Positions 44,641 through 55,262 of a stretch of DNA of 64,000 bases are shown piece after piece. The notes beneath the pieces are model-generated. The model worked only from the letters and a program-made list of their open reading frames with translations. It was not told where the DNA came from and did not search any database. This DNA comes from Cristatella mucedo (taxonomy: Eukaryota > Bryozoa > Phylactolaemata > Cristatellidae), in assembly GCA_009760855.2 (NCBI GenBank), contig WPIO01000286.1:1-64000 (forward strand), given 5' to 3'. A program made the position numbers and the translations under genes. The first letter of the stretch is position 1. Every line of letters begins with the position of its first letter.

Positions 44641-45242
44641 GCAGCTGGATATGAGTACTGCTGCAAGGCTAGTCTTCAAGTCCCAGAGGTTCGAACACGT
44701 GTCTCCTTTGCTTAAAGAGCTAGCGTGGCTGCAGGTTGATCAACCGATAGAGAGCAAAGTCCGTACAAAGATCCAGAAGGCCAGCAACGGCTTGGCTTCT
44801 CCGTTCCTTGCTGAACTACTGCACCAGTTTCAGCCTCTTTGGGCCCTCAGATCCTGTAAACACAAAAATTTGGCTGTTCCATGCTGCTGCTTAATGACCA
44901 TTGGCGACAAAAACTTAAGCTCTCAAGTCCTAGACTGTGGAACTCACTTTGCTTCCACGATTCTTAGCCAACGATAACTACTCTGTAGCTGCCGACTATG
45001 GCTCACTCTTTTCAGCGTTCCTGAACTCCTACTTCCATGCTACTCACTACCTCGACTGCCCTCCTGAATCTGCTATGCTGTCCACTTTCTATGTGTTGAG
45101 TTAAATGAAGTGTGTTGGCTACCGAAAGCACACCGCAAACCGCTTAGTCTGTGATTGGGCCGTACAAAGCTGTCCTGCGTCACACCCACGTAGTCTTTGA
45201 GGCCTTGAGGACTTACAGACAGAGATACATTACACTACACTA
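44640..45242 (+). mobile_element. LINE family B, RT C-terminus and 3' UTR
   Basis: STAARLVFKSQRFEHVSPLL, then KELAWLQVDQPIESKV continues the RT thumb. A stop ends the frame at about 44977. The 3' UTR runs through TGTTGGCTACCGAAAGC and ACCCACGTAGTC-type blocks to GAGATACATTACACTACAC, the (ATTAC)n-type tail. This is the best family B reference in the window. Confidence 0.8.
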
Positions 45243-45259
45243 ACAGAAGCTAGAAAGGC

Positions 45260-45515
45260 TTCTATATAACCCAGCGTTCAGTAGGCCATCGCATGATTCG
45301 TTCTCTGTATGCTTATGTCTCCTTACATCTATTGGTGCTGACACTAAACGCACTTGTTGTAGGCTGGCCCTGCGGAAGTCAGTATAACCATATTATGATA
45401 AGTATCATAGAGCTTGCTAGTACTAAACGTGCGATAGTCGTACTTCTTCTCCAGTAAATGTAAAGTGCCTAATAAGATATTAGGCTCTCTGAGGGTGCTA
45501 TATTAAGAGTATTTT
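45260..45515 (+). mobile_element. LINE family A, 3' UTR and hairpin
   Basis: Diverged 3' UTR (CTGACACTAAACGCACTTG) and hairpin (AAAGTGCCTAATAAGATATT, then CTCTCTGAGGG). The block continues into sequence also found after 60060. Confidence 0.7.
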
Positions 45516-45850
45516 TCTTTTCGATTGTTAGGATCTACCGTAGCAACGTATGCCTGTCGATTGACAATCAGTCCTGACATTTTTTCATACTTTTTTAAAG
45601 GTTGGGCTAAGTAGACCTAGCTAGCTTAACTTCTGCAGTTAACCATTTCCGTCAGGGTGAGGGCACACCGTGTGCTTAGTCAGAGAGGCAAACTAGTAGG
45701 ACATGTCTGTGAGCGTGATGTAAGAGCAATCTGTTAAAGGCCACAGGTCGGGAAGGTGGATTGAGCAGCAGAGGCACAGTGCACATTTTCGCATGGATAG
45801 CAAAGACGCTAAGGTAATTTAGGTTGTCTTTTAATTCACTTGTATTTTTA
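45516..45850. repeat. Dispersed repeat shared with 60080-60420
   Basis: Collinear with 60080-60420: TATGCCTGTCGATTGACAA, AAGTAGACCTAGCTAG, CGTCAGGGTGAGGGC, GCAAACTAGTAG, and GATTGAGCAGCAGAGGC. The last part resembles the region upstream of the LINE endonuclease at 27045-27110 (GACTGAGCAGCAGAGG), so it is probably old LINE 5' sequence on the minus strand. Confidence 0.65.
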
Positions 45851-45884
45851 AGTGAGGATGAGGTTCGCACACGGAATAATAATA

Positions 45885-46560
45885 ATAATCATAATATTGT
45901 ACATGATAAAGCTCACTCAGAGAACTTAATCTCTTTCTAGGCACTTTACATTTGCTGCAAAGGGAAATGCAATTGAATGGAAAGTAAAACCATGCTTGAA
46001 AAACAAACAAAATGAATAATATGGTTAGGGTTAGGGGTGACATGCACAGGGTCAGCATGCAAATGTGGTTAGTGGCAGCATGCACAGTGTCAGCACGCAT
46101 AAGCACATGAAAGACGAATCACAGGGACCCACTAAATGCTGTCCTAAATAGATGTGTTTTTAAGTTCCCTTTAAATGTGGTCAGGTCAGGGGATGTTCTG
46201 ACGCAGGTCGGGAGGGAGTTCCAGGCTTTGGGAGCATATGAACTAAATGCACGGTCTCCAAAGGATTTAAGGTTTGTATGAGGTATTTGTAGACTGTTGG
46301 ATTCCGAAAAGCGGGTGGTACGATGCTTGGCCTGATGGGGGAGTATATCGGAGAGATAGAATGGAGCCATAGAATAAAGGGACCTAAAATTGAGTGACAA
46401 AACCTTGAAGTCAATCCGTTGCTTGACTGGTAGCCAGAGCAGGTCTGCGAGAAGTGGAGTAATGAGGCAACAGCGAAGCTCACGACAGACAAGCCTAGCT
46501 GCACAGTTTTGCACCAGCGGCAATCACCTGATCGCACGTGCTAGTAGGCCAGTAAGCATT
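45885..46560 (-). mobile_element. LINE family A, 3' half (in D1)
   Basis: (ATT)n tail, antisense hairpin, 3' UTR, and RT C-terminus open on the minus strand from 46523 to 46119 (LLADLLWLPVKQRIDFKVL, ending AFSGSL). Well preserved. Confidence 0.9.
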
Positions 46561-46729
46561 GAGTTTTTCACTCCAGCTTCAATCAAACCTGGCGGATGTG
46601 GCCATATTCGCTAGCCTCAATTTAAAAATGTTTGCAGTTCCCTTAAAAAAGTCTTGTGAATCTTTCGCTGCAAGTCAATTTTTTAGTGAGCTGACAACTT
46701 TTCTATCGCTCGAAGGAAATAAGTCCTTA

Positions 46730-46800
46730 TTATTATTATTATTCATTATTTATTTATTATTTATTTATTTATTATTTCATTTATTATTCATTATTCATCG
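46730..46800. repeat. (ATT/ATTT)n tract
   Basis: Simple sequence of ATT, ATTT and ATTC units. It is absent from the duplicate at about 53805. Confidence 0.9.
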
Positions 46801-46908
46801 CAGATTATTCTATTATCGTTGTGAGTCTTCACTCTTAAATCAATCTAGCCACGTTGTGTTCGATTTTAAATTTGATTTTGATAAATATCTGTTCATTTAA
46901 GCGAACTT

Positions 46909-47175
46909 TTGTTACTGGAGGACTCGATCACTCTTGCCGCCCATGTACGTCACCTTACTCAATTTAAGGCTCACACATTCCGCCACACGTTTCTTTTAAA
47001 CCGAATGCCAACTTCAGCAACGCCAAAATTCCGCCTATCTAACCACAGGCTGATCTCAGTCAGTCTACACGATGTGCCCTCCTCCACATCAAAGGTCATC
47101 TGTGAATTGCGAAACCCTGAGACTGGTGGTATCGATGCTATCCGCTCTAGAAATTATTTTCTAGGCCCCAGCTAA
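46909..47175 (+). CDS. Unassigned 88-residue frame ahead of a LINE A tail
   Basis: The frame reads LLLEDSITLAAHVRHLTQFK, then HTFRHTFLLNRMPTSATPKF, and ends NYFLGPS. It is followed within 25 bp by the LINE A hairpin and tail. The duplicate at 53935-54200 has lost one A in an A-run (CCAAAATTCC to CCAAATTCTG) and is frameshifted. I do not recognise the protein. It may be the C-terminus of a different element using the family A 3' end, or captured sequence. Confidence 0.4.
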   Translation: MLLEDSITLAAHVRHLTQFKAHTFRHTFLLNRMPTSATPKFRLSNHRLISVSLHDVPSSTSKVICELRNPETGGIDAIRSRNYFLGPS

Positions 47176-47194
47176 TTAATCGACCCTCCAACCT

Positions 47195-47285
47195 TTTCCT
47201 TTGCAGCAATTGTAAAGCGCCTAGAAAGAGATTTAGTTCTCTGAGGGAGCTTTACCAAGTTGTGATATTATTATTCATAACAGGT
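47195..47285 (+). mobile_element. LINE family A hairpin and tail after a foreign body
   Basis: GTAAAGCGCCTAGAAAGAG, then TTCTCTGAGGG and TATTATTATT. The sequence upstream is not the usual family A 3' UTR. Confidence 0.75.
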
Positions 47286-47601
47286 AGAATTCTACAACAC
47301 GACTCTAGCTAACATGCTTGACAAGTTCTTGCTCTGGGTTAGTTCACTGGCTGTCCTCGTGCTGACGAACTATACGGTTTAACACGGATGATAAACTAGC
47401 TAGGTGAACTAAGTTAAAGTTTTTGCGACAGCATGGGAAAGATCAGTACTTATTTCTTATTGAAAGGTTGCTTGTTATTATTTTGATTATAATATTATAT
47501 GCTTGTATTATTATTATTTGCTATCATTATTGACATATTTCTTAGGTCTACCGTCGGTTATCATCTTTAGCATTCCCACATTAGCTCCTTACTTTGTGAC
47601 C

Positions 47602-47668
47602 CTATACCCTACTAGTCTCGTCGACCTTATAACCAGGTATAGGGTCTCTGAGACTAGTAGGGTATAGC
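47602..47668. repeat. Large inverted repeat (hairpin) in D1
   Basis: Arms CTATACCCTACTAGTCTC and GAGACTAGTAGGGTATAG are perfect complements around a loop that itself contains a CCTATACC/GGTATAGG-type partial repeat. The same structure is at 54614-54680. It sits directly against a LINE A 3' end. Confidence 0.85.
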
Positions 47669-48250
47669 ATCCTCGGAGAGCTCGATCTCTTTCGAATATT
47701 TGTAAAAAGGCTGCAAATAAAGCTTGATCAAATGGTTATTTGCATTATGCTGAATATGCAACAAGAATAACAAGGTTGGTGGTGAAATGCACAGGATTAG
47801 CATGCTAGCATGGTTAGTGGCAGCATGCACAGTTTCAGCATGCATAAGCACTCAAACGGTGAATCACAGTAATTCGCTAAATGCTATCATAAATAGATGC
47901 GTTTTCAATTTCTTTTTAAATGATAATAAACCAGGAGACTTCGCGATGCAGGTCGGGAGTTAGTTCTCAGCTTTGGGAGCATGGGAACTAAAAAGGCACA
48001 ATATTCAAAGGATTTGAAATGTGTATGGCGTATGGGTAAATTATTGTATTCCGAAAAATTGGTGGTACGACGCCATGCGTCCTTGGGAAGTAGATCTGTT
48101 AGGTAGGCTAGAGCCAAAGAATGAAGGACTGAAAAATGAGTGATAAGATAATGAATTCGGTGCCTTTCTTTACTGGAAGCCAGTGCAGGCGGCAACAAGT
48201 GATGTGATGTTGCAACTGTGATGCTCACGAAGACAAGCCTAGTTGAAGTA
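47669..48250 (-). mobile_element. LINE family A, diverged 3' half (in D1)
   Basis: Antisense hairpin (GCATCCTCGGAGAGCTCGAT), 3' UTR and RT C-terminus. More diverged than the other LINE in D1. It lacks an (ATT)n tail and instead abuts the inverted repeat. Confidence 0.75.
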
Positions 48251-48929
48251 GTAGTAATTACCATTAAATTTAGATCCCGCTCATTAGCAACGTTTTGTGT
48301 TTGAAACCGTGTGTTATAAAACAGTCGTTAATATAAATAATGGTTATTTTCAAACGGCTACAGCGATGACGTCTGGACAATTTAAGCTACTCATGCTGGT
48401 ACTATACAAAACTGCACTATTGAGGTATCCTGTTAAAATGGTTTCAAGATAGATCAGCCCAATAACTACCAAGATGAATAACATTTACGGTTAATTTATT
48501 GTAAGGGCTACAGGAAGATAGTGTGGTTTTCTATAATTAGATGTCCTAAATGTCGATGTCAAGTACTAATGAAGAACTGACTGTCTGAGCAGTTAAAGAA
48601 ATTCCAGCAGAGCCAGATAGATATTTTGATGCGTCCTGCAAGAGCTTTATTATGTGAGTTTAAAATGATTAAACATATAGATATAATGTCGATTGTTCAT
48701 GCAAGTGCCTAATATTTTGAGCTGTAGGTGCTAATGCAATCCAAACCCCCTTTCAATTAGAGCGATTCATTGCTTGGGCTACAGCTTAAGCACTGGCAGC
48801 TAGCCTGAAACATATTTTGAATTGAGAGTCCATATGAACCTATGAATGTACGAACGGATATAAAACCTATATAATTACTGATATATAATTACGGATATAT
48901 AATTACTGTTGGCTTATCGAATAGCACTG
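48251..48929. other. Unique DNA of D1, no gene recognised
   Basis: Also present at 55265-55875. It is highly conserved between the two copies but has no coding signal that I can see. Confidence 0.4.
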
Positions 48930-48939
48930 CTCGCTCTGT

Positions 48940-49075
48940 TGGCACTCGGTTTGGTTCCGGCAACCGGAAGTCACTTGTCAAATTGCGAAAGGAGGCAGCC
49001 ATGGAAGATGGCAGCCTGCCACTGGCTTTAGACTTTAACCACGAAGAGCAAAAGATTTAGCAGAGAGACAAGTAT
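48940..49075 (+). other. Conserved frame at the start of C1 (possible exon)
   Basis: After a CTTATCGAATAG acceptor-like site one frame reads SVGTRFGSGNRKSLVKLRKE, then ALDFNHEEQKI and TAG. The duplicate at 50568-50700 conserves GTQFGSxNRKS, LALGFNHEEHKI and the TAG, but has an extra internal stop. Conservation between copies could reflect past coding function or only recent duplication. Confidence 0.3.
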
Positions 49076-49644
49076 CTAAAGAAGGTGCCAACGCACATTT
49101 TTGGTATAGCTATTGCTGACAAAATATGCTAATCATTCTTGTAACTATGTCTCCTTATAATGCATGTTCATTTGTATCCGAAGTAGTTGCAATCTGAGGT
49201 GTAGAAAGTTCGATTGGCTTTATAACTTCCTTAGCACGCTAACCGTAAATTGTCGTAGAAATGGCATTCACAGTGGATTCATTGCAGTTACATTTTTGAT
49301 AAAACTTAAAAATACAATAGGAGAAAAAAATTACGTTTAGTTGCTTTGCGAATGAATATTGGGTTCTTACAGCTTACTGCTTGTGTGGCACTATTTATTA
49401 ATGTATATTCAATACTGCAGGCCGGTAACACCACGTTACCACGAACCAGCTTACATTTTTTGACATAGCCTTATAATATGAATTTAGTAAAGTTAATTTT
49501 TATTTGCGCAGTCTTGAAACTTCTGAGGTTTAGTTTAAAGCAGCATTCTGTCTTTATTCGAATTGATTGAGAGGATATTATGCTCGAACACTGACATATT
49601 TAGTTATATTTATATTTACTTTTAAATGTTTCCGCTTCAAAGAG

Positions 49645-49801
49645 CAACAGGAAAGCCAAATCAAAGAGAAGGAAGAAATTACACGGAAGCTGCAAGAGAA
49701 TTGTCAACTGCTGTCACAACAGTTGGAGCTTGAGCTTGGGAAAAGTCAGAAGTTGCAGAAGCTTCTGAATCACAAGGAGACCCAGTTTAAAGTTGCTCAA
49801 G
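49645..49801 (+). CDS. Coiled-coil exon 1 (internal exon)
   Basis: This 157-nt exon encodes a heptad-rich, Glu/Lys/Gln/Leu segment (KEEITRKLQENCQLLSQQL, then ELELGKSQKLQKLLNHKE). It ends at CAAG/GTTAGC in phase 1, which matches the two-base entry of the propeller exon at 61130. The acceptor is CTTCAAAGAG. Splicing after the second AG gives phase 0, compatible with the CARD exon 42164-42295. Splicing two bases earlier would give a 159-nt, phase 1-1 exon. Coiled coils in TRIM-type and CARD proteins drive oligomerisation. There are no stops in the frame. Confidence 0.68.
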
Positions 49802-50559
49802 GTTAGCATCATGGGAGCGGCCTTTGCAAGAATTTAGGCTGAGCCTATAACTCGATTGATTTGAGTCTCGCAGCCTGTTATTTGTATGCATTTCTAGATC
49901 AAATTGCTATTTTTATGGTCCTTGAATTGATTATTAACAGAAATATGCCGAGCCGTGACTGCCGTAGCAATGTAAACTTGCTTGGAAGGGAGCTGAATGA
50001 ACGTTTTCTATTCTCAGCATTGCCTCTTGCCGCCCTGCATTACTTTCTAAAAGTGCTGCAGTTAATCCCTCTAACGTAGTAGTCATCAGGCCTGCTATAG
50101 CCTTAGCAGCCCTGCTTAACAATGCATGCCTTCCAGTGCTTGCTAAATTGAACGAACCCCCTAGAATACTTGCAGTAATTACTTCAAACGGCTTTACCAT
50201 TTTCTGATATATTTGATATTTCTGATATATTCGCTCCGACTCTCAGCTAAGTGGTGGGCAATGTTAATAAGTTGTGGACTCTAGGTTTGCAGTTGCAAAC
50301 TTTTCACGTCTACTGCTGGTGGTCGAGATAGCCAGCAAGGCTCTCCAGAAATCATCTCCTACTTCTATATAATTGTAAGTTCTAAATGAGCCTACCTGTA
50401 TCTACTAATCAGTTGTTTCGAACTTTCTGTACTATTTGTTAGTGAGTATTTGCTCCAAATATATTAGGAAATATTAATGTTTGTTTCGAAGTTTACTCAC
50501 CAGTGCTCGTGCATTTCCAAAAGTACTCAATGTATTATGGTTCGTTTATCAGGGAACAC
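49802..50559. other. Intron-like DNA after coiled-coil exon 1
   Basis: The 72- and 88-residue frames here (49861-50079 plus and 49934-50200 minus) recur in C2 only because the block is duplicated. No domain is recognised. Confidence 0.4.
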
Positions 50560-50854
50560 TGACTACTCCATTGGCACTCAGTTCGGTTCCATCAACCGAA
50601 AGTCACGTGTCAAATACTGGAACGAGGTAGACACGGAGGATGACAGTCTTTAGCTGGCGTTAGGCTTTAACCACGAAGAGCACAAGATTTAGCAGAAAGA
50701 CGAGTATTTTAAGATTGTGCCAACACACATTTTTGTATAGCTATTGCTGATAAAATATCCTGATCATCCTTGTAAGTATGTCTCCTTATAATGCATGTTC
50801 ATTTGTTTCCGAACATGTACCAATCTTACCCATTGCAAATTCTACTGGCTTTAC

Positions 50855-51880
50855 TCAAATTCTCTTAACTCACTTGCTGCATGTATTGATGACATCCGCA
50901 CATGGATGACAGAAAATTTTCAAAACGAAACGATGATTAAACTAATTTACTAGCTATGGGCAAACCCAGTGTGATTCAGAAATTGGAAAGGCTGACGCTC
51001 AAAATTGGCTCTGCTAGCATATCTCCAGTTAAATCTGCTTGAATCGAAATCTTGGTGTCATGTTCCAAAGTGACCTGACGTTAGACGACCACATCAGCTC
51101 CACAGTCAAATCTGCCTACTTTCAGCTACATAACTATGCTAAAATTCAGGCTTGTTTAGATAAGGATACCACGTCTAAGTTGGTTCATGCATTCATGACA
51201 TTCCGTCTCGACTTCTGCCGCTCAGTGCTTACTGGCCTACCGGCATGTGCAATCAGGTGATTGCCGCTTGTGCAAAACTCTGCAGCTAGGCTTGTCTGTC
51301 ATGGGAGTCGCAGTTGCCATATCACACCACTTCTCGCCGACCTGCACTGGCCACCAGTCAAGCAACGGATCGAGTTCAAGGTTTCGTTGCTCACTTTTAG
51401 GTCCCTTAATTCTTCTCCAACCTACCTCTCAGATCTACTCCCCCACCAGGCCAAGCATCGTACCACCTGCTCTTCGGAATCCAACAGTCTACCAATACCT
51501 CGTACAAAGCTCAAAATCTTTTGGTGACTGCATTTAGTTCGTATGCTCCCAAAGCCATGAACTCCCTCCCGACCTGCGTCATAACATCCCCTGACCTGAC
51601 CACATTTAAAAAGAACTTTAAAAACACGCGTATTTAGGACAGCATTTAGTGAGTCCCTGCGAGTCGTCCTTAATGTGCTTATGTGTGCTCACCGTGTGCA
51701 TGCTGCTGCTAACAACATTTGCATTCTGACCCTGTGCATGTCACCCCTAACCATGTTGTTTATAAAGCATTATATTACTCATCATTCAAACACGTTTCCC
51801 TTTGCAGCAGTAGTAAAGTGCCTAGACAGACATTGAGTTCTCTGAGGGCGCTTTAGCGAGTGCATTATTGCTATTATTAT
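50855..51880 (+). mobile_element. LINE family A, inserted in C2
   Basis: It starts in the RT thumb (NSLNSLAACIDDIRTWM-like) and continues through the C-terminus, 3' UTR, hairpin (about 51814-51856) and a short (ATT) tail. The empty site is preserved in C1 near 49222. Confidence 0.9.
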
Positions 51881-52309
51881 GTATATATTGCATCTGCCTT
51901 AGCACACCAAGCTTCAAATAATGTAGAAATCACATTCACAGTGGAATCACTGCAGTTAAATTCTATAATACCTAAATTTACAATAGGAGAATAAAATTAC
52001 GTTTAGTTGCTTTGCGAATGAATATTGAGTTCTTACAGCTTACTGCTTGTGTGGCACTATTTATTAATGTATATTCGATACCGCAGGCCGGTAACACCAC
52101 GTTACCACGAACCTACTTACATTTTTTGACATAGTCTTATAATATGAATTTAGTAAAAATAATTTTTAATTGCGCAGTCTTGAAACTTCTGAGGTACAGT
52201 TTAACGCAGCAGTGTGTTTTCATTAGAATTGATATGGAGGACATTATGCTCTTACACCGACATATTTACTTATATTTAAATCACTTTTAAATGTTTCCGC
52301 TTCAAAGAG

Positions 52310-52466
52310 AAACTGGAATACGAAATCCAAGAGAATCAAGAAAATATACGGAAGCTGCAAGAGAAATGTCAACTGCTGTTACAACGGTTGGAGCTTGAGC
52401 TTAGGAAAAGTCAGAAGTTGCAGGAGCTTCTGGATCACAAGGAAAAAACATTGAAAGTTGTTCAAG
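52310..52466 (+). CDS. Coiled-coil exon 2 (duplicate internal exon)
   Basis: Same length (157 nt), same borders (TTCAAAGAG and CAAG/GTTAGC) and same phases as exon 1, still open. It reads QENIRKLQEKCQLLLQRL, then ELELRKSQKLQELLDHKE. Roughly two thirds of the 52 residues match exon 1. Many differences are conservative (Lys/Glu/Gln) and heptad leucines are kept. Both exons ending in phase 1 from a phase-0 start means they could not be used together without a frameshift, which suggests alternative use. With the 159-nt border they could be used in series. Confidence 0.65.
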
Positions 52467-52954
52467 GTTAGCATCATGGGTGCTGCATTTGCAAGAATTT
52501 TGGCTGAGCCAGTGATTCGATTTATTTAAGTCTCACAGCCTGTTATTTGCATGCATTTCTTGATCAAGTTGCTATTTTGTGGTCCATTATTGATTACTAA
52601 CAGAAAACTGCTGAGCTATGACTGCTGTAGCAACCTAAGCCTGTCTGGCAGGGAGCTGAATGAACGTTTGCTATTCTCAGCATTGCCTCTTGCCGCCCTG
52701 CAATACTTTCTAAAAGTGCTGCAGTTAATTCCTCTAACGTAGTAGTCATCAGGCCTGCAATAGCCTTCGCAGCCCTGCTTAATAATACATGACTTCCAGT
52801 GCTTGCTAAATTGCACGAACCCCTTTGAATACTTTCTGTAATTACTTCAAACGGCTTTAACATTTTCTGATATATTAGACTTGACCGAGAACTTTCAGAA
52901 ATCGATTGACTGCTAGACCATAACCAGTAAAACAGCTGCAGGCTTTCTTTTTTA
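52467..52954. other. Intron-like DNA after coiled-coil exon 2
   Basis: Duplicate of 49802-50225, followed by about 70 bp of unassigned sequence before D2. Confidence 0.4.
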
Positions 52955-53640
52955 ATGAAAATAGTAATAATAATGCACTTGATAAAGCGCCCTCTGGGAA
53001 ATTAATCTCTTTCTAGGTGCTTTGCATTTGCTGCAAAGGGAAATGCAATTCAATGGTAAGTAAACTCATGCTTGAAAAACAAACGAAATGAATAACATGG
53101 TTTAGGGTGACATGCACAGGGTCAGCATGCAAATGTGGTTAGTGGCAGCATGCACAGTGTCAGCACGCATATGCACATCAAGGACGAATCACAGAGACCC
53201 ACTAAATGCTGTCCTAAATAGGTGTGTTTTTAGGTTCCTTTTAAATGTGGTCAGGTCAGGGGATGTTCTGACGCAGGTCGGGAGGGAGTTCCAGGCTTTG
53301 GGAGCATACGAGCTAAATTCACGGTCTCCAAAGGATTTAAGGTTTGTACGAGGTATTTCCAGACTGTTGGATTCCGAAAAGCGAGTGGTACGATGCTTGG
53401 CCTGATGGGGGAGTATATCGGCGAGATAGAATGGAGCCATAGAATGAAGAGACCTAAAAGTGAGCGACAAAACCTTGAAGTCAATCCGTTGCCTCACTGG
53501 TAGCCAGTGCAGGTCGGCGAGAAGTGGAGTAATGTGGCAACTGCGACGCTCACGACAGACAAGCCTAGCTGCAGAGTTCTGCACCAGCTGCAATCGCCTG
53601 ATCGCACATGCTGGTAGGCCAGTAAGCAGTAAGTTATTTC
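52955..53640 (-). mobile_element. LINE family A, 3' half (in D2)
   Basis: Counterpart of 45885-46560. The RT C-terminal frame is open on the minus strand from 53593 to 53189. (ATT) tail at 52965-52975. Confidence 0.9.
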
Positions 53641-53934
53641 ACCCCTGCTTCAATCAAACCTGGCGGGCGTGGCCATACTCGCTAGTTTCTCCCTCAAATT
53701 TTAAACGTTTGCAGTTCCCTCAAAAAAGTCTTGTGAATCTTGTGTTGCAAGTTTATCTTCTAGTGAGCTGACAACTTTTCTATCGCCCAAAGGTAGTAAG
53801 TCCTAATTTATCGCAGATTATTCTTATATCATTGTGAGTCTTCACTAATAAATCAATCTACCCACGTTGTGTTCGATTTTAAATTTGATTTCGATAAATC
53901 ATCTGTTCCTGTGAGCGAACCTTTGTTACTGGAG

Positions 53935-54290
53935 GACTCAATCTCTCTTGCGGCCCATGTACGTCACCTTACTCAATTTAAGGCTCACACATTCCGCCAC
54001 ACGTTTCTTTTAAACCGAATGCCCACTTCAGCAACGCCAAATTCTGCCTATCTAACCACAGGCTGACCTCAGTCAGTCTACACGATGTGCCCTCCTCAAC
54101 ATCAAAGGTCATCTGTGAATTGCGAAACCCTGAGACTGGTGGTATCGATGTTATTCACTCTAGAGAATATCTTCTAGGCCCCAGCTAATTAATCCACCTT
54201 CCAACCTTTTCCTTTGCAGCAAAGGTAAAGCGCCTAGAAAGAGATTTAGTTCTCTGAGGGAGCTTTACCAAGTTGTAATATTATTATTCT
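53935..54290 (+). pseudogene. Frameshifted duplicate of the 88-residue ORF, with LINE A tail
   Basis: Counterpart of 46909-47285. The frame is lost near 54040 by a single-base deletion; downstream sequence still matches in the other frame (VIHSREYLLGPS). The LINE A hairpin and tail follow at 54225-54290. Confidence 0.6.
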
Positions 54291-54613
54291 TAACAGGTAG
54301 AATTCTACAACACGACTCTAGCTAACATGCTTGACAAGTTCTTGCTCTGGGTTAGTTCACTGGCTGTCCTCGTGCTGACGAACTATACGGTTTAACACGG
54401 ATGATAAACTAGCTAGGTGAACTAAGTTAAAGTTTTTGAGACAGCATGGGAAAGATCAGTACTTATTTCTTATTGAAAGGTTGCTTGTTATTATTTTGAT
54501 TATATTATTATATGCTTGTATTATTATTATTTGCTATCATTATTGACATATTGCTTTGGTCTACCGTCGGTTACCATCTTTACCATTCCCATATTAGCTT
54601 CTTACTTTGAGAC

Positions 54614-54680
54614 CCTATACCCTACTAGTCTCGTAGACCCTATAACCAGGTATAGGGTCTCTGAGACTAGTAGGGTATAG
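54614..54680. repeat. Large inverted repeat (hairpin) in D2
   Basis: Same arms as 47602-47668. The loop differs at two bases or so; the arms are unchanged. Confidence 0.85.
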
Positions 54681-55262
54681 CGTCCTCGGAGAGCTCGATC
54701 TCTTTCGAGTATTTTTAAAAAGGCTGCAAATGAAGCCTGAACAAAAGGTTATTTGCAGTATGCTGAATATGCAACAAGAATAACAAGGTTAGGGGTGACA
54801 TGCATAGGATCAGCATGCTAGTATGGTTAGTGGCAGCATGCACAGTGTCAGCATGCATTAGCACACAAAAGGTGAATCACAGGGATTCACTAAATGCTGT
54901 CATAAATAAATGCGTTTTTAATTTATTTTTAAATCTGATCAAGTCAGGAGAAGTCGTGATGCAGGTCGGGAGTTATTTCTCTGCTTTAGGAGCATGGGAA
55001 CTAAAAAGGCACAATATTCAAAGGATTTGAAATGTGTATGGCGTATGGGTAAATTATTGTATTCCGAAAAATTGGTGGTACGACGCCATGCGTCCTTGGG
55101 AAGTAGATCTGTTAGGTAGGCTAGAGCCAAAGAATGAAGGACTGAAAAATGAGTGATAAGATAATGAATTCGGTGCCTTTCTTTACTGGAAGCCAGTGCA
55201 GGCGGCAACAAGTGATGTGATGTTGCAACTGTGATGCTCACGAAGACAAGCCTAGTTGAAGT
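54681..55262 (-). mobile_element. LINE family A, diverged 3' half (in D2)
   Basis: Counterpart of 47669-48250, near-identical in its distal half. Confidence 0.75.

Larger units (their letters stand above)
45885..48861. repeat. Segmental duplication, copy D1
   Basis: About 2.97 kb collinear with 52955-55875 in the same orientation. It contains a minus-strand LINE A, an unassigned 88-residue frame, a plus-strand LINE A tail, a large hairpin, another minus-strand LINE A and about 600 bp of unique DNA. D1 carries an extra (ATT/ATTT)n tract at 46730-46800. Confidence 0.9.
48930..50225 (+). repeat. Coiled-coil-exon block, copy C1
   Basis: Direct tandem duplicate of 50560-52885 (once the LINE at 50855-51880 in the second copy is removed). 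It holds a conserved 5' segment (48940-49090), an intron-like stretch, the coiled-coil exon and about 400 bp of downstream sequence. Confidence 0.85.
50560..52885 (+). repeat. Coiled-coil-exon block, copy C2 (LINE-split)
   Basis: Tandem duplicate of C1. The 5' part (50560-50854) and 3' part (51881-52885) flank a LINE A insertion. The C1 sequence is continuous across the junction, so the LINE arrived after the duplication. Confidence 0.85.

Noticed and set aside
49861-50079. Conserved frame seen twice (49861-50079 and 52551-52742), considered as a further exon
   Set aside because: Conservation is explained by the C1/C2 duplication. It begins after the coiled-coil donor without an acceptor and shows no domain.
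53112-53405. Recurring open frames of MHRVSMQMWLVAACTVSA type (also 31202-31438, 36304-36552, 54800-55030, 3526-3804) that look like a conserved protein family
   Set aside because: They are the antisense of the LINE A 3' UTR and RT C-terminus. They recur because the element is repeated, and in each case the opposite strand carries the RT motifs.
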